Source: Clostridia bacterium (lineage in GTDB: Bacteria; Bacillota; Clostridia; Christensenellales; Aristaeellaceae). Taken from it: DNA of 17,311 nucleotides. Of this stretch, positions 6,194 through 13,627 are shown one piece after another. Made by a program: the position numbers and the translations under genes. The stretch lies in assembly GCA_900759005.1 (NCBI GenBank), contig CAAEUQ010000102.1:1-17311 (forward strand), written 5' to 3'. The notes beneath the pieces were generated by a model. It saw nothing but the letters and a program-made list of their open reading frames with translations, searched no databases and was not told where the DNA came from. Each line of letters starts with the position of its first letter. The first letter of the stretch is position 1.

Positions 6194-7087
6194 ATGACAG
6201 CGAACATTCCGCAGCAAACGGCACGGAAGAAAGGGATCACCTTCCGGGATATCAGCCCCTATCTGTACATCCTGCCCTCTCTGATTCTTTTTATCTGCTT
6301 TGTATTCTATCCGTTCGTGAAGACGATCGTATTGAGCCTGAGCGTCACGGACAATTCGGGCAATATCATCGGCTCCGCCGGTTTCCAGAATTATGCCACT
6401 GCATTCAGCGACAAAAATATGTGGGGCGCCATTCGCATCACGTTTAAGTACGCCGCGATGGTCGTCGTCGGCTCGATCGTGATGGGCACGATCTGCGCCA
6501 TCCTTGCCAACGAAGTTTTCCACGGCCGCGCATTTGTGCGCACCGTGTACGCGATGCCGATGGCGATTTCCTCGGCATGTATCGCGGTTATTGCGACGTT
6601 CGTCCTGAACCCGACGATGGGCGTGCTGAACCAGATTCTCGGCACCACGAACAAGTGGCTGCGCGACATCAAGTTGGCGCTGCCGTCGATCGCAGTTGTT
6701 ACGATCTGGATGAACATCGGTCTGAATTACCTGTTCGTCATTGCCGCGCTGCAAAGCGTGGATCGCTCGCTGTACGAGGCGGGCAGCATCGAAGGCGTTA
6801 ATTTCTTCCAGAAGCACTGGTACATTACGCTGCCGAGCATTTCGCCGACGCTGTTCTTCCTGCTGGTCATCAACGTGATCAACTCGTTCCAGTCCTACGC
6901 GCAGATTCGCCTGATGACGCAGGGCGGCCCGGGCAAATTCACGACAACGCTGGTCTATCTGATCTATCGCGAAACGTTTGAAAATATGCGTTACGCATCG
7001 GGCGCGACCATGTCTGTCATCCTGTTTGTGATCCTGTTCATTCTGACGGCGCTTCAGTTTAAGGTAGAAAAGAAGGTGACGTACTAA
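6194..7087 (+). CDS. ABC importer permease 1, UgpA/MalF-type
   Basis: The 297-residue integral membrane subunit has about six transmembrane helices (the first about 22-50). The cytoplasmic EAA loop that docks the ATPase is at about 195-214 (EAGSIEGVNFF...ITLP). Near the C-terminus it has LMTQGGPGKFTTTLVYLIYRE and the ending QFKVEKKVTY, which closely resembles UgpA. It forms the translocation pore with the next gene product. ATG 6194 is chosen because AAGGAAGG lies just upstream. An in-frame ATG at 6149 sits inside the terminator stem and is unlikely. It overlaps the second permease gene by one base. Confidence 0.92.
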   Translation: MTANIPQQTARKKGITFRDISPYLYILPSLILFICFVFYPFVKTIVLSLSVTDNSGNIIGSAGFQNYATAFSDKNMWGAIRITFKYAAMVVVGSIVMGTICAILANEVFHGRAFVRTVYAMPMAISSACIAVIATFVLNPTMGVLNQILGTTNKWLRDIKLALPSIAVVTIWMNIGLNYLFVIAALQSVDRSLYEAGSIEGVNFFQKHWYITLPSISPTLFFLLVINVINSFQSYAQIRLMTQGGPGKFTTTLVYLIYRETFENMRYASGATMSVILFVILFILTALQFKVEKKVTY

Positions 7088-7944
7088 TGGCGCAGATCAA
7101 CGGAAAAAAGATTAAGGTCACGCCCACGGAGGGCAGAAGCAATTCTGTCGCCGGTATCGTCGCGTTCGTGCTGGGCATTATCATCGTCTCCCCGCTGCTG
7201 TACTGCCTGATGGCGAGCTTCCTGACGGAAAAGCAGATCTTCGGCAAAGTCATTTTCCCGACGTCGTTCTACACGCAAAACTACGTAAACGCGCTGCAGC
7301 AGGCGCCGCTGTTCCGGTTCATCCTGAACTCGGTGATCGTTTCCGGCGTTTGCACGTTCCTTCAGCTGTTCACCGGCTCGCTCGCGGGCTACGCGTTCGG
7401 CTGCCTGAAGTTCAAGGGTCAGAACATCATCTTCAAGGTATTCATTGCGACGATGATGATCCCCGGCAACGCGATCATTATCTCGAACTATCTGACCGTT
7501 TCCGGCTGGGGTCTGATCAAGAGCAACACGCTCTGGCCGCTGATCATTCCGTACATGACGAGCGCGTTCTGCGTATTCAATATGCGTCAGGCGTATAAGT
7601 CGCTGCCGAAGGATCTGTCCGAAGCGGCGGAAATCGACGGCTGCAACACGTTCCAGTTCTTCTATCGCGTCGCGATGCCGCTGACGCTGCCGGCACTCGG
7701 CGCGGCGGGCATTCAGACCTTCCTCTCCGTCTGGAACCAGTACCTCTGGCCGCTGCTCGTGACCAACACGGTCAACTGCCGCACGGTTCAGCTGGGTATC
7801 GGTATGCTCCAGAACGCGGACGGTCAGGCGTTCGGCACGATCATGGCGGGCACGACGATCGTTATGATCCCGTCGCTGCTGGTCTTTATAATCGGTCAGA
7901 AGACGCTGATCTCCGGTCTGACGGCGGGCGCTGTCAAGGGCTAA
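7087..7944 (+). CDS. ABC importer permease 2, UgpE/MalG-type
   Basis: This 285-residue second pore subunit has about six membrane helices and the EAA loop at about 179-198 (EAAEIDGCNTF...MPLTLP). The conserved SVWNQYLWPLLV and the C-terminal GQKTLISGLTAGAVKG are characteristic of the UgpE/AraQ/MalG group. The start overlaps the stop of permease 1 in TAATG, so the two are translationally coupled and made in equal amounts. The operon ends 15 bases later at an intrinsic terminator. No ATPase gene is present; importers of this class often borrow a shared MsmK/UgpC-type ATPase encoded elsewhere. Confidence 0.92.
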   Translation: MAQINGKKIKVTPTEGRSNSVAGIVAFVLGIIIVSPLLYCLMASFLTEKQIFGKVIFPTSFYTQNYVNALQQAPLFRFILNSVIVSGVCTFLQLFTGSLAGYAFGCLKFKGQNIIFKVFIATMMIPGNAIIISNYLTVSGWGLIKSNTLWPLIIPYMTSAFCVFNMRQAYKSLPKDLSEAAEIDGCNTFQFFYRVAMPLTLPALGAAGIQTFLSVWNQYLWPLLVTNTVNCRTVQLGIGMLQNADGQAFGTIMAGTTIVMIPSLLVFIIGQKTLISGLTAGAVKG

Positions 7945-7959
7945 ATCCAAATCGCATGG

Positions 7960-7991
7960 GTGGCTGCGCAACAATACGCAGCCACTTTTTT
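7960..7991 (+). terminator. intrinsic terminator of importer operon
   Basis: GTGGCTGCG (7960-7968) pairs perfectly with CGCAGCCAC (7977-7985) and is followed by six T residues at 7986-7991. Confidence 0.95.
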
Positions 7992-8121
7992 GTATGTGCA
8001 TGCTTTATTTTCACGTTTTATGCGCGTTTTTGAGATATTTATGCGTTTTGCAAGTATATTTTTACATTTATATAACCGTATTTGCGTATAAATATGCTAG
8101 TTATATCCTTTTTTTATGTAT

Positions 8122-8127
8122 TATAAT
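8122..8127 (+). promoter_or_regulatory. -10 box upstream of C69 dipeptidase gene
   Basis: A perfect TATAAT at 8122-8127 lies 35 bases before the ATG in a strongly AT-rich stretch. No good -35 hexamer sits at 16-18 bases, so the promoter may use an A/T-rich upstream element. Confidence 0.5.
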
Positions 8128-8161
8128 ACAGCCATTCCAATTCAAGAGAGGACGGCTGAAT

Positions 8162-9691
8162 ATGAAACTGGTAAAGATGATCGCGCTGATTTGCGTACTG
8201 ATGATGGGCTGCGCGTCCGTGGCTTCCGCGTGCACCTCGATTTATATCGGCAGTGATTTAACTGCGGACGGAACGACGATTTTCGGCCGTTCGGAGGATT
8301 TCTCCATCAAGGATTACAACAAGCTCTATTACGTAAGTCCGGCAGGCAACCATGTCGCCGGCGAAGAATATCAGGGCTGCTACGGATTTACCTACACCTT
8401 CACCCACGACAGCTATTCCTACACCGCGCGGCGTGACGACAATCTCTCCGGCGTATGCCCCGATTGCGGCGGCACGCACGCGCACACCCCCTACGAAGAG
8501 GCTGGCGCGAATGAAAAGGGCGTGATCATTTCCGCATCGGAATTCATGTCCGGCAACGACGCGGTGTCCGCACTGGATCCGCACACGCAAAACGGCATTG
8601 AGCAGGCGGAAATCACGACCATTCTGCTGAGCGAAGCTTCGACGGCGAAGGAAGCCCTCGATCTGCTGACCTCCATTTACGATGAAGTGGGCACGAACAC
8701 CGGCTCCGGCATCTTCATCGCAGACCAGAACGAAACCTGGTTCATTGAAAACATGACGGGGCACACCTACCTCGCCGTGAAGCTGAATCCGAGCGTCGTG
8801 TTCATGCAGCCGAACATCTCGACGATCGGCAAGATCAACCTGAACGACGCCGAGAATGTGGTTGCCTCCGCGAACGTAATCTCCGTTGCGCAGGAAGCGG
8901 GCACCTTCGTTGGCGACGCAGATGCGAATATCATCGATTTCAGCGCATCCTACAGTCCCGAAGCGGGCGAAAGCAAGACCGCGCGCCTCGCCTCCGGTCT
9001 GAATTACCTGAACGGCGTGGACACATTCACCGCTGAAAACGTCACCGACGCGGATCACGTGCTGACGAACGTTGGCTCAGACGGCGAAATCATTCCGCTG
9101 ACCAGCAGCATCAAGCTCTCGAAGGCATTTGGCATCGACGACGTCGTGAACTTCTACCGCGCTGACGCGATCAGCAACGTCTCAACCGCAGAAGTTTCCA
9201 TCTTCCAGGTGGACGCGAATGCCGAGTTGGACACTGCGATTGTTGAATGGGCGGCGATGGGCGAAGGCCGCTACACCGCGTTCATCCCCTACTATCCGCT
9301 GCTGACCACCGAAACGGCTGACTTCTACATGGTCTCCGGCGCGACCACGCTTCAGGAAACCGAACCGACCGAGGGCGACTGGTACAAAACGGACGACGGC
9401 TACATGATCTATCCGGCAAACTGGAAGACCTCCAACTACTGGGTCATGAACGTCATTTCCAATCTGATGAACTACGGCGAATTCAGTGCCGAAGACAAGG
9501 CTTCCGTTCAGGATGCGTTCCTCGCCACGCAGCAGGAAATCTACACCGATTTCGCCGCGATGCAGGAAGCCGTCGCGAATGCAGGCGCCTTCGAAGAGAA
9601 GCAGAGCGCCGCAACCAACGGCAGCAAGCAGATGGCGGAAAAGGCATTCGCCGACGCGCTCGAAATTGCTGAAACCTATATTGCAAAATAA
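8162..9691 (+). CDS. exported C69-family dipeptidase
   Basis: The 509-residue product is an N-terminal-nucleophile hydrolase of peptidase family C69 (PepD-like), which cleaves dipeptides. A signal-like segment (1-23) ends in VASA, immediately followed by C24 in ACTSIYIGSDLTADGTT. C24 is the expected catalytic cysteine, exposed as the N-terminus of the mature enzyme. Other family features are GRSEDF (42-47) and AGANEKGVIISASE (114-127). A short insert carries CPDCGG (99-104), a possible small metal knuckle. C17 (MMGC) weakly resembles a lipobox, but lipidation there would leave C24 internal. The start at 8162 has an AGAGAGG-type ribosome site; the frame is open back to 7994, but that part would precede the promoter. 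The gene stands alone between terminators. Its likely role is outside-cell peptide breakdown for amino-acid supply. Confidence 0.9.
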   Translation: MKLVKMIALICVLMMGCASVASACTSIYIGSDLTADGTTIFGRSEDFSIKDYNKLYYVSPAGNHVAGEEYQGCYGFTYTFTHDSYSYTARRDDNLSGVCPDCGGTHAHTPYEEAGANEKGVIISASEFMSGNDAVSALDPHTQNGIEQAEITTILLSEASTAKEALDLLTSIYDEVGTNTGSGIFIADQNETWFIENMTGHTYLAVKLNPSVVFMQPNISTIGKINLNDAENVVASANVISVAQEAGTFVGDADANIIDFSASYSPEAGESKTARLASGLNYLNGVDTFTAENVTDADHVLTNVGSDGEIIPLTSSIKLSKAFGIDDVVNFYRADAISNVSTAEVSIFQVDANAELDTAIVEWAAMGEGRYTAFIPYYPLLTTETADFYMVSGATTLQETEPTEGDWYKTDDGYMIYPANWKTSNYWVMNVISNLMNYGEFSAEDKASVQDAFLATQQEIYTDFAAMQEAVANAGAFEEKQSAATNGSKQMAEKAFADALEIAETYIAK

Positions 9692-9697
9692 ATCCGA

Positions 9698-9735
9698 AAG
9701 ACCGGCGCTATCGGGCAGCGCCGGTCTTGTTTTTT
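9698..9735. terminator. terminator between convergent genes
   Basis: A 12-bp perfect stem (9698-9709 with 9717-9728) is followed on the plus strand by GTTTTTT, ending the dipeptidase transcript. It also lies 14 bases beyond the stop of the convergent acyltransferase gene and may help stop that transcript, though the minus-strand side has a poor U-tract. Confidence 0.9.
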
Positions 9736-9748
9736 GCTTTCATAAATA

Positions 9749-10936
9749 TCAAGCTCCGCGCAATCGCTTTTCTTCCCTTCCCCTCGCAATCCATTTCGCC
9801 GCGGGGCGCTCGATCAGGTAAGTGACCATCGTTGCGGCGATGAACGCCGCCAGCCAGCAGATCGCCGTATAGCGGATTCGCCACGGCTCGCCCGCGTTTT
9901 GCTGCGGCAAATCGACCGAATAGGCGGGGATATGCCATTCCTTCAGCTTCAGCGCGAGCACCTGATGCCAGATATAGAAATTCAGAGAAATCGCAGACAG
10001 GAACCGCACCGCGCGGTTGGAATAGAGCGCGCGCATCATTCGAACGCTGCGGCTTCCGAAAACCAGAAACATGCCGCCGAGCGCCGAAAACGCGAATCTT
10101 CGCGCCATTTGCCCGCGCCGAGAAAGCTCATAGCCGGAAATTCTGCTCTGCGAATGCGCGAGAAGATACATCAGAACGATCGCGAGCAGCGAAATCGCCG
10201 TCGCCGCCCACGCCTGCCACGGCTTTTGCCTTTTGCGCGAAAGGCGCGCGTAGATATGCGCAAGCAGCATTCCGTTTGCGTACACGTCCAGCAAATTCGG
10301 CAGCCGATTCATGAAATACGTCGTATCCTCCATCGGCAGCACGTAGAGATACCGATATGCCGCCGCGATCAGCACCATGCCGGCATACGCAATCGCAGGT
10401 TTCTTCCGGAAAAAGCGGCAAATCAGCGGCGCAAGCACATAAAACTGCACCTCGACCGCCAGCGTCCACATCGCGCCGTTCAGCGGCGTTGCAAAATATG
10501 TTTCGGGAAACAGGTTATGCGTGAACGTCGCGTGCGCAATCAGATCCTTCGCCAGCGCGCCGCCGGAGGCGTATTTATGCTGCGGCAGCGCGAATGCAAA
10601 CAGCATGATCAGAATGCAAAACCAGTAGCTCGGCAAAATTCGCGCCGCACGCTTCCGATAAAACGTCCTCGCCGGCGCTTTCTGACCGTTCGCATACGGC
10701 AAATACAGCAAAAAGCCGCTCAGCATCAGAAGCATCTCCACGCCCAGATAGCCGGTTGAAACCAGCGGGCGCAGATTTACGTTCATGCCGAACAGCCGAA
10801 TATTCAGATTGATCCACGATTGCTGCCAGATGTGATACGCCGCAACGAGCGCCGTGGCGATCACGCGCAGAGCGTCCGCCGCGTCGACATAGCGCGCGGA
10901 GCGCTTGCCGGGCAGCAGCGCGCGGGGCAGTTTCAT
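9749..10936 (-). CDS. acyltransferase 3 family membrane protein (OafA-like)
   Basis: This 395-residue protein has about ten transmembrane helices. Acyltransferase-3 proteins move acetyl or other acyl groups onto surface sugars, peptidoglycan, lipids or antibiotics. Family landmarks are H35 in the first helix region (VAAYHIW), GYLGVEMLLMLSGFLL (62-77), the Arg cluster R94/R96/R99 in FYRKRAARILPSYW, and E162 in WTLAVEVQFYVLAPL. No extra SGNH domain is attached, so it is the single-domain type. The start is supported by AGGTGA a few bases upstream. It begins 17 bases after the mntP stop with no terminator or promoter between, so it should be co-transcribed with mntP under the manganese riboswitch. 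The acceptor is unknown. Confidence 0.88.
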   Translation of the reverse strand: MKLPRALLPGKRSARYVDAADALRVIATALVAAYHIWQQSWINLNIRLFGMNVNLRPLVSTGYLGVEMLLMLSGFLLYLPYANGQKAPARTFYRKRAARILPSYWFCILIMLFAFALPQHKYASGGALAKDLIAHATFTHNLFPETYFATPLNGAMWTLAVEVQFYVLAPLICRFFRKKPAIAYAGMVLIAAAYRYLYVLPMEDTTYFMNRLPNLLDVYANGMLLAHIYARLSRKRQKPWQAWAATAISLLAIVLMYLLAHSQSRISGYELSRRGQMARRFAFSALGGMFLVFGSRSVRMMRALYSNRAVRFLSAISLNFYIWHQVLALKLKEWHIPAYSVDLPQQNAGEPWRIRYTAICWLAAFIAATMVTYLIERPAAKWIARGREEKRLRGA

Positions 10937-10953
10937 TCAATCACCTCGCAAAT

Positions 10954-11520
10954 TCAGAATGTCAGAACCCCCAGATGCTCCAGCAGAATCTTGATGCCGA
11001 GCAGAATCAGAATTGCGCCGCCGACGACCTCCGCCGGGCGCTTGAATCTTGCGCCGAACACGTTGCCGACGCGCACGCCGATCGCCGAAATCACGAACGT
11101 CGTGCAGCCGATCAGCCCCGCCGCCAGAAAAATGTTGACCTGCAGGGTCGAAAACGTGACGCCCGCCGCGAGCGCGTCGATGCTGGTCGCAATCGCCATC
11201 ATCAGCATGGGTTTGAACGAATACGACGCGTCGACCTCCTCTTCCGCCTTGGAAAGCGCCTCGCGAATCATATTCACGCCCAGAAGCCCCAGCAGTACGA
11301 ACGCGATCCAATGGTCGAACCGCGTGATGTATTTTTCGAACGCCGAGCCCAGCAGATAGCCCAGCGACGGCATCAGCGCCTGAAAGCCGCCGAACCATGC
11401 GCCGACGATACACATCTGCTTCGCGCCCAGCTGCTTCGTCGCCAATCCCTTGCAGACCGACACGGCGAACGCATCCATCGAAAGCGCAAACGCCAGCAGG
11501 AGAATTTCAATTATGCTCAT
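10954..11520 (-). CDS. mntP: manganese efflux pump MntP
   Basis: MntP exports Mn2+ and prevents manganese toxicity. The 188-residue product equals the usual family length and has six predicted helices. The two MntP repeats are visible with their membrane acidic residues: D16 in LSMDAFAVS and D115 in TSIDALAAG. GAWFGGFQALMPSLGYLLG (about 40-58) and GVRVGNVFGARFKRPAEVVGG (about 148-168) are also typical. ATG 11520 is chosen because GGAGGGG lies directly upstream and the first residues match the family. The frame extends upstream to 11661, but that DNA encodes the riboswitch. Control is by the yybP-ykoY riboswitch and its terminator in the leader. The acyltransferase gene follows in the same transcript. 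Confidence 0.95.
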   Translation of the reverse strand: MSIIEILLLAFALSMDAFAVSVCKGLATKQLGAKQMCIVGAWFGGFQALMPSLGYLLGSAFEKYITRFDHWIAFVLLGLLGVNMIREALSKAEEEVDASYSFKPMLMMAIATSIDALAAGVTFSTLQVNIFLAAGLIGCTTFVISAIGVRVGNVFGARFKRPAEVVGGAILILLGIKILLEHLGVLTF

Positions 11521-11547
11521 GGAAACCCCTCCGCATTCAAAGATAAC

Positions 11548-11580
11548 AAAAAACCCACGCGCAGCCGCGCCGAACCGGGT
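11548..11580 (-). terminator. riboswitch expression-platform terminator
   Basis: On the minus strand, ACCC/GGGT arms enclose a GCGC-GGCT-GCGC hairpin and are followed by TTTTTT (11553 down to 11548). It lies between the aptamer and the mntP ribosome site, so manganese binding is expected to prevent its formation and permit mntP expression. Confidence 0.75.
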
Positions 11581-11587
11581 GCGGATG

Positions 11588-11685
11588 ACACATGAGTCTC
11601 GTTCTTTAAGGCAGGCCAGATTCCATGAATCAGTATGTTGACCAGCCACGCAAGCGCGCAAACTACTCCCTCACGGGGTATTTTG
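11588..11685 (-). ncRNA. yybP-ykoY manganese riboswitch aptamer
   Basis: The minus-strand leader contains the two signature segments of the yybP-ykoY class: GGGAGTAG (11670 down to 11663) near the 5' side and AACGAGACTCA (11603 down to 11593) on the 3' side. CGTGAG (11675-11670) and CTCATG (11596-11591) can form the closing P1 stem. The aptamer starts just after the predicted transcription start (about 11686) and is followed by a terminator and mntP, the best-known target gene. This class senses Mn2+ and usually switches efflux genes on. Confidence 0.9.
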
Positions 11686-11692
11686 TTTAGCT

Positions 11693-11722
11693 ATTTTAGC
11701 ACTCTTCGAGGGCGATTGTCAA
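11693..11722 (-). promoter_or_regulatory. promoter of riboswitch-mntP transcript
   Basis: On the minus strand a perfect TTGACA (11717-11722) and TAAAAT (11693-11698) are 18 bases apart. The predicted start is a few bases before the riboswitch. Confidence 0.85.
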
Positions 11723-11875
11723 GAGGGATTGTGTTAATCTCGGTACTTGACATGTAACCGAGTCGCTGTCCGACTCGATTCGCGTCCAATTGGGAACAAA
11801 GCTCTAACTCGCACCACCCAGATTTTGAAGCGCTTCCCGATTCAAAATCGTCGTAACCAAGCGCGGCAGCAGGTG
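11723..11875. other. structured non-coding spacer
   Basis: This spacer lies between the end of the exporter operon and the mntP promoter, both on the minus strand. It contains a 7-bp stem at 11759-11777 (loop CTGTC) and a perfect 9-bp stem at 11821-11829 with 11841-11849. Neither has a U-tract on the minus strand. No convincing gene or tRNA fold is seen. The hairpins may cap the exporter mRNA. Confidence 0.5.
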
Positions 11876-13627
11876 TCAGCGGGCACCGCCCGCCGTAGTG
11901 CCGGACAAATAGAGCTTTTTATAGAAGCCGTTCTGCGCGAGCAGCGACTCGTGCGTGCCCTGCTCAATGATCTTGCCATCGCGCATCACCAGAATCATGT
12001 CCGCAGAGCGAATCGTCGATAGACGGTGCGCAACAATGAAGCTCGTCCTGCCCTGCATCATCCGCGCGAACGCCGCCTGAATACGCAGCTCCGTGCGCGT
12101 GTCGATCGACGAGGTCGCCTCGTCCAGAATCAGCATCGGCGGCAGGCACAGCATCACGCGCGTAATGCACAGAAGCTGCTTCTGCCCCTGCGACAGCATC
12201 CCGCCGTCTTCGCCGATCACCGTGTCATACCCCTCGGGCAAACGGCAAATGAACGAGTGCGCATAAGACGCCTTCGCCGCTTCGACAATCTCCTCGTCGG
12301 TCGCATCCGGCTTGCCCATCGCAATGTTTTCGCGAATCGTGCCCGCCTTCAGCCACGTCTCCTGAAGCACCATGCCGTAAGCCGCGCGCAAACTGTGGCG
12401 CGTCATATCGCGAATGTCCGTGTGATCAACCGCAATTGAACCGGCATTTACATCATAAAACCGCATCAGAAGATTGATCAGCGTGGTCTTTCCGCAGCCC
12501 GTCGGTCCAACGATCGCCACGCGCTGACCCGGCTTTACGTGCAAATTGAAATCCTCGATCAGCTTTTTGTCCGGCACATACGAAAACGCCACGTGATCGC
12601 AGTCCACATAGCCCTCCGTATTCCGGAGCGCAACCGCGTTCTCCTTTTCCGGAACCTGCGCCGGCGCGTCGATCAGTTCGAGCAAACGCGCCGCGCACGC
12701 AATCGCGTTCTGCAGCTCCGTGACAACGCCGGAAATTTCGTTGAACGGCTTCGTGTACTGATTGGCATAGCTCAGAAAGCACGTAAGCACGCCCACCGTC
12801 ATGCTTCCGGACAGCACCGCCAGCGCGCCCGTCAAGCCAACGCCCGCATATACGATCGAATTGACGAATCGCGTCGCCGGATTCGTGATCGATGAAAAGA
12901 ATGTCGCGCGCAGCGAACAGGTCTCCAGACGGCTGTTGATCTCGTCGAATTCGCCGACCGACGTTTCCTCATGCCCGTATGCCTTGACCACCTTCGCGTT
13001 GCCGATCATCTCGTCGATGTACGCGGTCAGCTCGCCGCGGGTCTTTGATTGCAGCGTGAACATCGCGTGCGTGCGCTGCGCAATGAATTTCGCCACGAAC
13101 AGCGAAAGCGGCGTGATCACCACGACGACCGCCGCAATGCCCGCGTGCCTGGCAAACATGAATCCGAGCGTGCCCAGAATCGTCATAACGCCGGTAAACA
13201 GCTGCGTAAAGCCCATCAGAAGGCCGTCCGCAAACGCCTCCGCGTCCGAAATCACGCGGCTGACAATCTCGCCGTGCGGATGCGAATCGATATAGGAAAG
13301 CGGCAGCGCCGAGATTTTCTTCAGCGCATCCTCGCGCAGATCCTGAACGACCGAAAACGTCACGCGGTTGTTGATCGCGTTCATCAGCCATTGAATCAGC
13401 GCTGTGACCGCCACAATTACCAGAATTTTGATCAGAATCGGCAGGATTTTATCGAAGAATACGCCATGATCGGTGATCTGATCGATCGCTTCGCCCGCGT
13501 AAACCGGCACCAGCAGCGTAAGCACCACCGTGACCGCCGCGAGAAAGAACGACGCGAACACATAATATTTGTATTTGCCGATGTAGGTCAGCACCCGCCG
13601 GAGCGTTCCGCGCTTATCCGCCTTCAT
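11876..13627 (-). CDS. ABC exporter half-transporter, consensus-ATPase subunit
   Basis: The 583-residue half-transporter has an N-terminal type IV exporter membrane domain (about 1-310, six helices) and a C-terminal ATPase domain (about 340-575). Motifs are Walker A GPTGCGKTT (374-382), Q-loop VLQETWL, Walker B with intact catalytic Glu (ILDEATSSID, E503) and switch His H534 (VAHRLST). Its signature is degenerate: LSQGQ (478-482) instead of LSGGQ. This is the pattern of the catalytically complete partner of heterodimeric exporters such as BmrCD, LmrCD and TM287/288. Substrates could be drugs, lipids or peptides and cannot be read off. The ATG overlaps the upstream partner's stop by four bases (ATGA) and has a GGAGG site, so both are translated together. 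Confidence 0.93.
   Translation of the reverse strand: MKADKRGTLRRVLTYIGKYKYYVFASFFLAAVTVVLTLLVPVYAGEAIDQITDHGVFFDKILPILIKILVIVAVTALIQWLMNAINNRVTFSVVQDLREDALKKISALPLSYIDSHPHGEIVSRVISDAEAFADGLLMGFTQLFTGVMTILGTLGFMFARHAGIAAVVVVITPLSLFVAKFIAQRTHAMFTLQSKTRGELTAYIDEMIGNAKVVKAYGHEETSVGEFDEINSRLETCSLRATFFSSITNPATRFVNSIVYAGVGLTGALAVLSGSMTVGVLTCFLSYANQYTKPFNEISGVVTELQNAIACAARLLELIDAPAQVPEKENAVALRNTEGYVDCDHVAFSYVPDKKLIEDFNLHVKPGQRVAIVGPTGCGKTTLINLLMRFYDVNAGSIAVDHTDIRDMTRHSLRAAYGMVLQETWLKAGTIRENIAMGKPDATDEEIVEAAKASYAHSFICRLPEGYDTVIGEDGGMLSQGQKQLLCITRVMLCLPPMLILDEATSSIDTRTELRIQAAFARMMQGRTSFIVAHRLSTIRSADMILVMRDGKIIEQGTHESLLAQNGFYKKLYLSGTTAGGAR

Noticed and set aside
7994..8161. Longer N-terminus for the C69 dipeptidase
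   Set aside because: It would begin upstream of the TATAAT box and put 56 residues before the signal peptide.
11521..11661. Longer N-terminus for MntP
   Set aside because: This DNA forms the yybP-ykoY riboswitch and its terminator; MntP homologues start at the residue encoded at 11520.
11821..11860. Possible tRNA 3' part (TTCAAAATC then ...ACCA)
   Set aside because: No acceptor, D or anticodon stems can be formed around it and the apparent T-arm does not have the normal 5-bp stem and 7-base loop.
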